Part shown: positions 25,765-32,975 of the stretch, in pieces
Layout of the letters: every line of letters starts with the position of its first letter
How positions within the stretch are numbered: the stretch's first letter is position 1
NCBI GenBank assembly: GCA_017445225.1
Contig: JAFSUN010000010.1
Location: 48,974-112,973, forward strand
Length of the DNA: 64,000 nucleotides
Direction: 5' to 3'
Origin: Erysipelotrichaceae bacterium
GTDB taxonomy: Bacteria > Bacillota_I > Bacilli_A > Erysipelotrichales > Erysipelotrichaceae
Position numbers and translations under genes: made by a program
Notes under the pieces: generated by a model
What the model was told of the DNA's origin: nothing
Databases searched by the model: none
Seen by the model: the letters and a program-made list of their open reading frames with translations, nothing else

Positions 25765-26493
25765 TTACCCCTGTTCATTATCATTGGTATACTGGCTGTA
25801 CTTACTGTACTTGCCGTATTTGCCATACTTGCCATATCTTCCATACTTGCCGTAGTATCCTTCCTTGGAGTAGTCGACCTTGTTGAGGACAACGCCGAGA
25901 ACCGGACACTGAGTCTTGTCAAGCTGTTCCTTGACTTCCCTGACAAACTTATAGCTCTCACCGCCGGACTGCACGACGATCATTACGCCGTCGCACTCTC
26001 TGGCGATGATCGCAGCATCGATGACCATGCCGACCGGCGGAGTGTCGATCAGCACATAGTCATAGGCCTTCTTCAGGGCTTCGATCATGGCGTGGAAGTA
26101 CTTGCTGCCGAGCAGCTCCGTCGGATTCGGCGGCGTCGGGCCGGCAAACAGCATGTGCAGATTTTCAATGTTGGTAACGCAGACCGTATCGGATAACGAT
26201 GACTGACGGGAAAGGTAATGGGTCAGTCCGTTGACTTCCTCAGAGACCTTGGTAGAACCGACGAGAACTGATTTTCTCATGTCGGCATCGACCATGATGA
26301 CCTTCTCACCGGCTTCTGCCAGGGAAATGGCCAGGTTCAGGGTAACGGAGCTCTTGCCTTCGTTTTCCCAGCAGCTGGTGATGGCGATGACGCGCTTGTC
26401 ATCACCGCAGAACTTCAGGTTGGTACGCAGAGTCTTGAAGGCTTCGGCACCGCTGTAGTCGAGCTGAGTTGTCTTGATTTCAATGTTTTTCAT
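25765..26493 (-). CDS. cpsD: Bacterial tyrosine kinase CpsD/CapB/YwqD
   Basis: Cytoplasmic BY-kinase that works with the membrane adaptor CpsC to control polysaccharide chain length. 242 aa: Walker A SCWENEGKSSVTLN, Walker A' VDADMRKS, Walker B VLIDTPPVG. The C-terminus is a long tyrosine cluster, YYGKYGRYGKYGKYGKYSKY, the autophosphorylation site. At DNA level this tail is a run of 9-bp repeats (25811-25855). 5 bases after cpsC. Confidence 0.95.
   Translation of the reverse strand: MKNIEIKTTQLDYSGAEAFKTLRTNLKFCGDDKRVIAITSCWENEGKSSVTLNLAISLAEAGEKVIMVDADMRKSVLVGSTKVSEEVNGLTHYLSRQSSLSDTVCVTNIENLHMLFAGPTPPNPTELLGSKYFHAMIEALKKAYDYVLIDTPPVGMVIDAAIIARECDGVMIVVQSGGESYKFVREVKEQLDKTQCPVLGVVLNKVDYSKEGYYGKYGRYGKYGKYGKYSKYSQYTNDNEQG
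25811..25855 (-). repeat. Tandem 9-bp repeats coding the tyrosine tail of CpsD
   Basis: Five 9-base units (plus strand TTGCCGTAT, TTGCCATAC, TTGCCATAT, CTTCCATAC, TTGCCGTAG) encode Gly-Lys/Arg-Tyr triplets. Slippage by one unit keeps the frame and would add or remove one phosphorylatable tyrosine. Confidence 0.85.
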
Positions 26494-26498
26494 CGTGC

Positions 26499-27251
26499 TT
26501 ATCCCCCAATCTTCTTTCTGAACAGAGGTCTTCTCTGCTTCTTAACCGGCGCATCCTCACCCTTCAGGATCGGGATGGTGCCCAGGGTGGACATGCCGAG
26601 ATATTTTTCAACATCTTCCGCCGTCCTGATAGTATCGTTCAGGAAATGGGTCAGCAGAATGTAGGCGACGATGACGACACCGCCGAGCAGACCGCCGATG
26701 ATGCAGTTGCGGGATGTGGACGGGCTGTACTTGGTATCCGGAAGATTGGCTTCATCAACGACGTTGACCGCCTCGCTGTTGGTAACGACCTGAATCTGCC
26801 GGCTGGCGGCCAGACGGATGGCATTGGCCAGGGTCCGGGCCTGCTGGGGATCCTCATCGAGAACGCGGATGTAAATGATACGGGCATTGGAGGCAATGGA
26901 GACACTCAGCTTGCTGAGGAGTTCCTTTGGTTTCATGTCCAGATGCAGCTGGTTAATGACGTTTTCGGCGACGGTTCTCGTCTTGATCAGCTCGACATAG
27001 TCATTGGTCAGCTGAGTAGAGGCCGTCAGGTCGGAACTGGTAACCGTTGACTCGTTCTGACGGTTTAATACATATATGCTGGTGGATGACTGATACTGCG
27101 GCGTGATCATGAATTTGGTGTAGACACCGGCGATCACGGCACCCAGTACGACCACAATCAGGATCAGCCAGATCTTGCTCCACAGGACGGAGAAGAGTTC
27201 CAGCAGATCGATTTCCATCTCATCGTTATACTGTTTCTGTGAATAGTCCAT
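26499..27251 (-). CDS. cpsC: Polysaccharide co-polymerase CpsC/YveK (Wzz family)
   Basis: 250 aa. TM1 near residues 29-50, an extracytoplasmic domain, TM2 near 172-194, then a basic cytoplasmic tail ending KKQRRPLFRKKIGG. Wzz fold: EIDLLELFSVLWSKIWLI at the N-terminus, and EANLPDTKYSPSTSRN before TM2. Activates CpsD and sets polymer length. AGGAGGTAAG ribosome-binding site. Confidence 0.94.
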   Translation of the reverse strand: MDYSQKQYNDEMEIDLLELFSVLWSKIWLILIVVVLGAVIAGVYTKFMITPQYQSSTSIYVLNRQNESTVTSSDLTASTQLTNDYVELIKTRTVAENVINQLHLDMKPKELLSKLSVSIASNARIIYIRVLDEDPQQARTLANAIRLAASRQIQVVTNSEAVNVVDEANLPDTKYSPSTSRNCIIGGLLGGVVIVAYILLTHFLNDTIRTAEDVEKYLGMSTLGTIPILKGEDAPVKKQRRPLFRKKIGG

Positions 27252-27300
27252 TTAGCTTACCTCCTGAAGGCCATTCTTAAAAATATATTCTCTCTGGAAT

Positions 27301-27335
27301 GATAGAATTATACCATTCTATCAGTTATCCGACAA
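27301..27335 (-). promoter_or_regulatory. Promoter of cpsC-cpsD-galE with palindrome over the -10
   Basis: -35 TTGTCG at 27335-27330, 17-bp spacer, -10 TATAAT at 27312-27307. The -10 sits inside a perfect 8-bp inverted repeat (GATAGAAT / ATTCTATC, 27301-27322), so a repressor bound there would block the promoter. The -35 is within the last codons of cpsB. Confidence 0.7.
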
Positions 27336-28040
27336 TAACTTCTTGGGATTGTCAATAAGGATGCGGCGGGTGTATTCCGGCCCCATCAGCTTGTCCAGAT
27401 ACTGGACGCAGCGGCCCATGGTCGGCCGGCGCTTGTCCATGTCATGGGCATCAGAGCCTATGAAATGAACGAGGTTTTCCCTGATGATCTTCTTGCAGAA
27501 GAGCTTCATGAAGAAACCGTCATCGCCGAGAACGCTCTGGCTGTTGATCTGCACATAGCATCCCATCTTGATCAGATCTCTCAGGAAGTCAACATCCTTG
27601 CGGATGACATCATATCTTTCGGGATGAGCCAGGATCGGCTGATAACCGTGGGTCAGCAGCGCATAGCATCTTTCCCGCATGTATTTCTTTTCCACATTGT
27701 TCTTGAACTCGGCCAGCACATAGCGGGTCTGCGCCATCGTCGGTCTTTCGCCGTTCTTCAGGGTCTCGATCATTTCCATGTTGACATGGAACTCGCAGCC
27801 CAATAACACCGTCAGGTCATCACCGATCTCCTTGGCCACTTCCTTAACCTGTTCAAAGTTAGCCAGCAGCCGGCGCATCGACGGCTCAAACATGCCCCGG
27901 CGCCAGTGCGAGGTGCAGATGATCGTTCTGACTCCGTCATCATATTCCTGCTGCAGGATCTGCCTGGACAGTTCGATGCTGCGGGGGCCGTCATCGACTC
28001 CCGGAATGATGTGAGTATGAATGTCGTAGTATCCAATCAT
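27321..28040 (-). CDS. cpsB: Tyrosine-protein phosphatase CpsB/YwqE (PHP family)
   Basis: Metal-dependent phosphatase that removes phosphate from the CpsD tail. 239 aa with PHP signatures: DIHTHIIPGVDDGP near the start, TSHW, GCEFHVNME, AHPERYD and FIGSDAHDMDKR. Full length. 12 bases after the NusG paralog; the cpsC promoter overlaps its end. Confidence 0.95.
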   Translation of the reverse strand: MIGYYDIHTHIIPGVDDGPRSIELSRQILQQEYDDGVRTIICTSHWRRGMFEPSMRRLLANFEQVKEVAKEIGDDLTVLLGCEFHVNMEMIETLKNGERPTMAQTRYVLAEFKNNVEKKYMRERCYALLTHGYQPILAHPERYDVIRKDVDFLRDLIKMGCYVQINSQSVLGDDGFFMKLFCKKIIRENLVHFIGSDAHDMDKRRPTMGRCVQYLDKLMGPEYTRRILIDNPKKLLSDN

Positions 28041-28052
28041 AGTTATCAGCTC

Positions 28053-28580
28053 CTAACGCTTGATCACGATCTCCAGCGAAACGGTGATCGTTCTGGTAGT
28101 TCCCAGAAAATCCATTTCCAGTTTGGCCAGGCGCTTATGGCGGTCGATGTGTACGATATTGCCTTCCAGCCCCATTAACGGCCCGTCCATGATGATGACC
28201 TGGTCGCCCTCAATGATGCCGGTGGATTTTTCCACGACGTCATTGTCGCCGGTCAGGTGAATGATCAGTTTTTTCTCCTCACTGGTCAGCGCCGGGGTCC
28301 CCTCCTGGTCATATTTCAGATTCTTATAGTATTTACCGTATTTGAACTTGATGTTCTGGAACAGTTCATTGAAGTCATAGGCGTTCAGTTCGGAAAGCAC
28401 GAACAAATAGCCGGGAAACAGAACGCGCCGCTTCATTTCGACAACGCCGTTCTTCTTCCAGTAAACATCCCGGTAGATCACCTTAACGTCCAATCCGTTC
28501 TGTACCAGCAGTTCCCGGGCCTTTTCCTCTTCCCGGGCCTGCACTCTCAGTACATACCATTCCTTTTCCTTACTGTCCAA
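28053..28580 (-). CDS. NusG paralog, LoaP/RfaH-like antiterminator
   Basis: 175 aa. NGN domain (KEWYVLRVQAREEEKA, RRVLFPGYLFVLSEL) and a C-terminal KOW domain (EGDQVIIMDGPLMGLEGNIV). Shorter than housekeeping NusG and placed in a polysaccharide locus, which is typical of specialised LoaP/UpxY-type factors that let RNA polymerase read long biosynthesis operons. No long glycosyltransferase operon follows inside the window, so the target is either cpsCD-galE or elsewhere. Confidence 0.85.
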   Translation of the reverse strand: MDSKEKEWYVLRVQAREEEKARELLVQNGLDVKVIYRDVYWKKNGVVEMKRRVLFPGYLFVLSELNAYDFNELFQNIKFKYGKYYKNLKYDQEGTPALTSEEKKLIIHLTGDNDVVEKSTGIIEGDQVIIMDGPLMGLEGNIVHIDRHKRLAKLEMDFLGTTRTITVSLEIVIKR

Positions 28581-28604
28581 ATATGTGTCCTCTTTTTTAT
28601 GTGC

Positions 28605-30041
28605 TTATTTTCCGTCGATCGTATCCAGGATCCTCTGCAGGGCGGCTTCCTTCTGTCCTTCATCCGGAATGAAGTAGTACAGCCACTGGTGGATCAGCGG
28701 ATCCATTTCATAGTGCTTGGTGTTGCCCTTCATGGAATTGGATTCAATTACCATGCGGTCCTTGATGTTCATCAGCAGATTGTACATCGAGATGAAGTCT
28801 TTCTCGGTAAAACTGGTAACGAAGTTGCCTTCCACGACATCCAGGATCGCGAACATTTTATCTACCGACGGCTTCTTCAGGAACTTTTCCATGATTGCCT
28901 GAATGACCCGCATCTGGTTCTTACCGCGGGAGACGTCGTTTTCCGGCAGCATCTTTCTGGCCCGGCAGAACATCAGGGCCTTGGCCCCGTCCATCTTGTT
29001 CATGCCCTTCTTGAAGGTGTAGCCGCCGGCTGAATAGGTATACTGGCTGTAGACCTCGATGCCGCCGACCTTGTCCACCAGGGAGATGAAGCCGTCAAAG
29101 TTCATCTTGGCGTAGTAGTTGATCTTGAAGGTGTGGTCAAAGTAGTTCTCAATGGCATTGATGGTACCCTGGGTGCCCTCCAGTGAAGAGGCTCTGTTCA
29201 GCTTGGTCTTCTTGTAGCCTCTTTCCGGGATCTCGACCCAGAGGTCACGCGGCAGTACCTGAATGTTGACCTTGGCGGTCGTCGGATTGACGGTCACCAG
29301 GATGTTGACGTCCGCTCTCGCCTTCTTGTGAATGTCGGTGCCGGAGAGGTCAACGCCGTTGATCAGGATCGTAAAGCCGTTGTTATTGATGTCGACGGTC
29401 TCCAGGGGTTCCAGAGCCATCTTCTGTTCATCATAAAACAGCGAGCGGTAAGCATACTCGGAAATGTCACCGTTATCGGCGGCTTCTTCCAGTTCTCCTT
29501 CAGCGATGGAACTTAAGACCATCAGGTCGATGTTGCCGGCCACCAGGTCCTTGAAGCAGTCGATGTAGCTTTCATAGGGCACTTCTTCCAGGCCGGTGAT
29601 CTTCTCGTTATTCTGCAGGATGCCTAAAGCCCAGTTGGTATAGTATTCCTCGCTGCCGACATAGCCCAGCCGTAAGCCCAGGAAACTGTCATCTTTGGTA
29701 ACCTTGGAATTCTTGGCGGAAATGATCTGCACCGAGTAGGTATCGTAGACCACGACGATGTTGTCGGTAACGTCGCTGATCTTGTGGACAAAGATATCCC
29801 CGCCGATCAGTCCCAGGCACAGGATGAAGGCCAGGATGGTTCCCGCCCACTGATGCTTCAGGGAGAGCGACAGGATCAGCAGCCATACTAACAGGCCGCC
29901 CAATCCGAAGGCCAGCAGGTAGGCCGTGTCGAAATACTTCCTGGCCATGTATACCAGCAAGGCGGTCAGGCCGATGCCGGCGATGATATATAGCAGAGTT
30001 ACCGCAAACAGTTCTCTGTTGAATTTTCGTTCTTTTTTCAT
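28605..30041 (-). CDS. LytR-CpsA-Psr (LCP) family glycopolymer transferase
   Basis: Attaches teichoic-acid or capsule-type glycopolymers to peptidoglycan. 478 aa from ATG 30041, chosen for the AAAGGAG just upstream; the 33 extra upstream codons are unsupported. Three N-terminal membrane segments (about residues 10-85), an accessory domain about 95-225, then the LCP domain with GFTILINGVDLSG, IQVLPRDLWVEIP, and MDGAKALMFCRARKM...RGKNQMRVI. First gene of the CpsA-B-C-D-like set. Confidence 0.92.
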   Translation of the reverse strand: MKKERKFNRELFAVTLLYIIAGIGLTALLVYMARKYFDTAYLLAFGLGGLLVWLLILSLSLKHQWAGTILAFILCLGLIGGDIFVHKISDVTDNIVVVYDTYSVQIISAKNSKVTKDDSFLGLRLGYVGSEEYYTNWALGILQNNEKITGLEEVPYESYIDCFKDLVAGNIDLMVLSSIAEGELEEAADNGDISEYAYRSLFYDEQKMALEPLETVDINNNGFTILINGVDLSGTDIHKKARADVNILVTVNPTTAKVNIQVLPRDLWVEIPERGYKKTKLNRASSLEGTQGTINAIENYFDHTFKINYYAKMNFDGFISLVDKVGGIEVYSQYTYSAGGYTFKKGMNKMDGAKALMFCRARKMLPENDVSRGKNQMRVIQAIMEKFLKKPSVDKMFAILDVVEGNFVTSFTEKDFISMYNLLMNIKDRMVIESNSMKGNTKHYEMDPLIHQWLYYFIPDEGQKEAALQRILDTIDGK

Positions 30042-30106
30042 CAAAAAACTCCTTTGTCCCATAAGGACTAGAGAATAATATACCACACATTTGTGAAAAC
30101 TACACC

Positions 30107-30129
30107 AAAAAAAAGGCCCAATGGGCCTT
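30107..30129 (-). terminator. Terminator of the ncRNA unit
   Basis: Minus-strand stem AAGGCCC / GGGCCTT, 3-base loop, then eight T. A strong terminator with no protein gene upstream of it within 225 bases, so it ends an RNA-only unit or a regulated leader of the LCP gene. Confidence 0.9.
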
Positions 30130-30276
30130 ACCAAAAGCATAAAAGACTATTCCCCTGAATAACAGGTGGGTATTCTGTGCCTGATTTTAGGATTCCTTCT
30201 TGCAGGCTTTCAACACCGTCAGGCAACGTCCGAATTCCCTAATCTCTCGTGTCGGAAAAGCAATAATTCTCTTGGT
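30107..30276 (-). ncRNA. Structured RNA of about 170 nt, 6S-RNA-like candidate
   Basis: A strong promoter and a strong terminator frame a stretch with no open frame. The ends pair: ACCAAGAG near the 5' end with CUUUUGGU near the 3' end (8 bp), then AUUAUU with AAUAGU and UUCC with GGGG, giving a long closing rod. Inside are UCCGA/UCGGA, UGCCUGA/UCAGGCA and CCUG/CAGG hairpins. Length, rod shape and the CCUAAAA...ACCCACCU segment recall 6S RNA, which sequesters the housekeeping RNA polymerase. An LCP/cps leader with a conditional terminator is the alternative. Confidence 0.5.
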
Positions 30277-30282
30277 AACTTA

Positions 30283-30311
30283 ATTATAATACATTGCCCC
30301 AGGGCAGACAA
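30283..30311 (-). promoter_or_regulatory. Strong promoter of the ncRNA unit
   Basis: -35 TTGTCT at 30311-30306, spacer of exactly 17 bp, perfect -10 TATAAT at 30288-30283. Transcription start expected near 30276. The remaining bases to 30354 show nothing. Confidence 0.8.
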
Positions 30312-30354
30312 TAGTTCCCCGACCTTCCTGGCGACCGAAAGAAAAAGAGAAGAA

Positions 30355-31569
30355 TCACTTCTTCTCAAACTGTTCTCTGATCGAGGGACTGTTCCGGGTC
30401 AGCTTCTTGATGGTCAGCTCCTGGGCCTTGTTGTTGGCCAGCCGGAAGTTGTTTCCCGACTTCATCAGGTTCTCTCTGACCTTGGTCAGATGGTCGATGG
30501 TCTTGTCGATCTCATTGATGGCCGTCTCATACTGGCCCAGTGCCAGCTCGACGTTCTTGCCGAAGCGGGATTTGAAGTCGTTCATCTCGGCCTCAAAGTT
30601 GGCCACGTCGATGTTCTGATTCTGGATCTTCACCAGTTCCCGGCGGGCGGACAGGGCGTTGTGGGCGCTGTTGCGCAGGATGGTGATCAGCGGGATGAAG
30701 AACTGTGGCCGGATGACGTACATCTTGTCATAGCGGTAGGAAACGTCCACGATGCCGTTATTGTACAGTTCACTGTCCGCCTCCAGCATCGAAACCAGCA
30801 CGGCGTATTCGCAGTTTTTCTCCCGGCGGTCCCGGTCCAGCTCCTTGAAGAAATCCTCGTTGCGGTGCTTGGTGGCGGTGGTGTCGTTCTCATTCTTCAT
30901 CTCAAACATGATGGAGATGAATTCGACCCCGTCCTCGCTCTCGCGGTAGATGTAGTCGCCCTTGCTGCCGGTGCGGGAATCGTTGTCCTTTTCAAAATAG
31001 GCATTGGGGAAGGCCGTCGAACGGATCCGGTTGAATTCGTTCTCGCAGTGCCTCTCCAGGCTCTCGCCCACCATCTTGGTGGACAGCCGCAGCTTGAAGT
31101 CCTTATATCTTTCGATCTCCTCATCCTTGAACTTGAGGCGGGCATCGTATTCGCTCTTGAGGTTCTGCTGTTTCAGCTGGTATTCGCTTTCGGCGATCTT
31201 CAGCTGATTCTTCAGCTCGCCAATCTCCCTTTCCTTCTCACTGATGGTCCGGTTGAGGTCCTCGGCCGAGGCCCGAATGGCCAGCTGATTTTCGTTTCTG
31301 ACGTTCACCAGCTGCCCCTTCAGCTCGCTGATCTGCTTCTCCTTTTCGGCGATGACCAGATCCTTGCGGTTCAGATCTGCATTGAAGTTCCTCTCAACCT
31401 TGCTGACGGCGATCTCCACGGCATCATCCTTCTCCTTTTTCAGGTAGCTTTCCCGGTTTTTCAGTTCCTTCTGGAACTCCTCATCCCTCACCTGCCGCAC
31501 AATGGCCGCATAGCCGGCCTCATCGACCTGAAAAACCTTCCCGCAATTGGGACACTTAATCTCCTGCAT
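30355..31569 (-). CDS. DUF2130 coiled-coil protein with nuclease-like domain
   Basis: 404 aa. N-terminal four-cysteine-like CPNCGK patch, then a coiled coil of about 130 residues rich in E, K and Q, then the DUF2130 domain with TGSKGDYIYRE, FEMKNENDTT, EYAVLVSMLEADSELYN and MYVIRPQFFIPLITILRN. The charged D...E-K pattern resembles PD-(D/E)XK nucleases, but no activity has been shown. ATG 31569 is preferred over an in-frame GTG at 31575 because GGAGGA stands 6 bases before it. It starts 2 bases after the DUF89 stop. Confidence 0.85.
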   Translation of the reverse strand: MQEIKCPNCGKVFQVDEAGYAAIVRQVRDEEFQKELKNRESYLKKEKDDAVEIAVSKVERNFNADLNRKDLVIAEKEKQISELKGQLVNVRNENQLAIRASAEDLNRTISEKEREIGELKNQLKIAESEYQLKQQNLKSEYDARLKFKDEEIERYKDFKLRLSTKMVGESLERHCENEFNRIRSTAFPNAYFEKDNDSRTGSKGDYIYRESEDGVEFISIMFEMKNENDTTATKHRNEDFFKELDRDRREKNCEYAVLVSMLEADSELYNNGIVDVSYRYDKMYVIRPQFFIPLITILRNSAHNALSARRELVKIQNQNIDVANFEAEMNDFKSRFGKNVELALGQYETAINEIDKTIDHLTKVRENLMKSGNNFRLANNKAQELTIKKLTRNSPSIREQFEKK

Positions 31570-31571
31570 AC

Positions 31572-32414
31572 TCACTCCTCCACGGTAAAGATACCGGTAA
31601 ACTGCGGTACGGCAAAGTAGCTGATGAACTGCTCACACTTGCACAGGAACATGTAATAGATCCTTTTTTCAATACCGCTCAGGGCTTCATAATTGCCCAT
31701 TCCCTTTGATAAAATCACATCTGCCCCGTCAAAAACCTTTCTGGCTTCTTCCGGCAGCAACTTATAGACGGTTCCGGTTATGCCTTGACCGTTGGGTACG
31801 ATCTGTGCCACCTCATCCATTCCCACATATACGGCATCTTCAACGGTGGCATCGTTGATGGTCTCCTCACCCCGGACCATCACGCTGACTTTGATCTGGG
31901 GATAACGCTTCCTGATCTGTCTGATCAGCAGCTTGTCCATAACGATCTCCCCGCAGTTATCGGCCAGGATGACCAGGCTGTTGCCCTTCTCGAGATCGCG
32001 GGCAAACTGCCGGTAGGTTTCATCATCCTGCCGGCTCCAGCTGGCTTCCTTCAGCAGTACCACCAGCTTGTCGGGTTCCACGGTCTTTAAGGCCACCATG
32101 TCGATGTAGTTGGCAGCCCGGCAGACAGCCAGTGCCTTCTTAATCGGATCGTCAGCGGCCTCAATGGCCTCTTCGATCTCCCTCTCCCTTGCCAGCATGA
32201 AATCGTTGAAGAAGCGCTTCTCCTGGCGGTAATCGTTAATCTCTCCGAACTGTCTTTCCGCCATTTTCCGGAACTGATAGCTCAGATAGGGAGCGCAGTC
32301 ATCCGCACTGCGGTTATCGATGATCTCTCGTACGGCAGCCAGAAAGCCTTCGTCGTCGTGCTTTTCCTTCTGCCGGCGGTATAAACAGTTGATGCATGTT
32401 TCCGTCAGTTTCAT
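31572..32414 (-). CDS. DUF89/ARMT1-type metal-dependent damage-control phosphatase
   Basis: 280 aa. Subfamily with N-terminal CINCLYRRQ, catalytic VILADNCGEIVMDKLL (Asp-Asn pair) and ILSKGMGNYEAL. Related proteins dephosphorylate damaged phosphometabolites in a metal-dependent way. Placed between flavodoxin (3-base gap) and DUF2130 genes in one operon. Substrate unknown. Confidence 0.82.
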   Translation of the reverse strand: MKLTETCINCLYRRQKEKHDDEGFLAAVREIIDNRSADDCAPYLSYQFRKMAERQFGEINDYRQEKRFFNDFMLAREREIEEAIEAADDPIKKALAVCRAANYIDMVALKTVEPDKLVVLLKEASWSRQDDETYRQFARDLEKGNSLVILADNCGEIVMDKLLIRQIRKRYPQIKVSVMVRGEETINDATVEDAVYVGMDEVAQIVPNGQGITGTVYKLLPEEARKVFDGADVILSKGMGNYEALSGIEKRIYYMFLCKCEQFISYFAVPQFTGIFTVEE

Positions 32415-32417
32415 AGG

Positions 32418-32891
32418 CTATTCTTCCGTGAAGACTTCCGCCAGCTTTCTGACGGTCTCTTCCTTGCGGGCAGCGGGATTGATCAGATTGAGGCTGCCGG
32501 CAAACTCGCACTGATTCAGGGCCTTCCTAAGCTGTTCGATGCTCTTGTTGCCGTTACCGGAAGCGGAAGCAGCGATGATGAAAAGCCTTTTGCCTTTCAG
32601 TGAATACCTTTTAACGAAGGCATTGATGGCTGGGGGACAGGTACCGGCCCATACCGGATAGCACAGCACGATTTCATCATAGTCAGACGGATCTGCCTTA
32701 ATGGGTTTCAGGCCGGGATCTTCCTTCAGCAGTGCACTCTTGCCACCGTGCAGAAACTTGCCCAGTCCCTTTAAGGGCGGCTGCTTTTCCACCAGCAGCT
32801 TTTCCGTGGCCGTCTGAGGAAACTTCCTCATCACCTCAGCTACGTAATCACAGTTCCCGGTCAGGGAGTAATATATCAGCAGTTTTTTCAT
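32418..32891 (-). CDS. Flavodoxin-family protein
   Basis: 157 aa, start at ATG 32891 with GAGG upstream rather than the ATG four codons earlier. FMN phosphate loop near the start (YYSLTGNCDYV), the LCYPVWAGTCPPAINAF loop and IIAASASGNGNKS. An electron carrier or quinone-reductase-like protein; the partner is not evident here. First gene of the flavodoxin-DUF89-DUF2130 set. Confidence 0.85.
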   Translation of the reverse strand: MKKLLIYYSLTGNCDYVAEVMRKFPQTATEKLLVEKQPPLKGLGKFLHGGKSALLKEDPGLKPIKADPSDYDEIVLCYPVWAGTCPPAINAFVKRYSLKGKRLFIIAASASGNGNKSIEQLRKALNQCEFAGSLNLINPAARKEETVRKLAEVFTEE

Positions 32892-32942
32892 GTCGTTCCT
32901 CATTTCTCAATAACATTATATTAGAAAACCGCTCTCTGTTGG

Positions 32943-32970
32943 CAAAAAACAATCCCGCCGAAGCGGGATT
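32943..32970 (-). terminator. Terminator of hisS-aspS
   Basis: Minus strand AATCCCGC-TTCG-GCGGGATT followed by GTTTTTT, six bases after the aspS stop. Confidence 0.9.
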
Positions 32971-32975
32971 ATCTG

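Noticed and set aside
25811..25855. Short tandem repeats as a CRISPR-like array
   Set aside because: Units are 9 bp with no spacers and code for the CpsD tail.
30166..31620. A 484-codon plus-strand open frame opposite DUF2130
   Set aside because: Antisense shadow rich in Leu/Val/Gln without any recognisable domain; DUF2130 on the other strand is clearly real.
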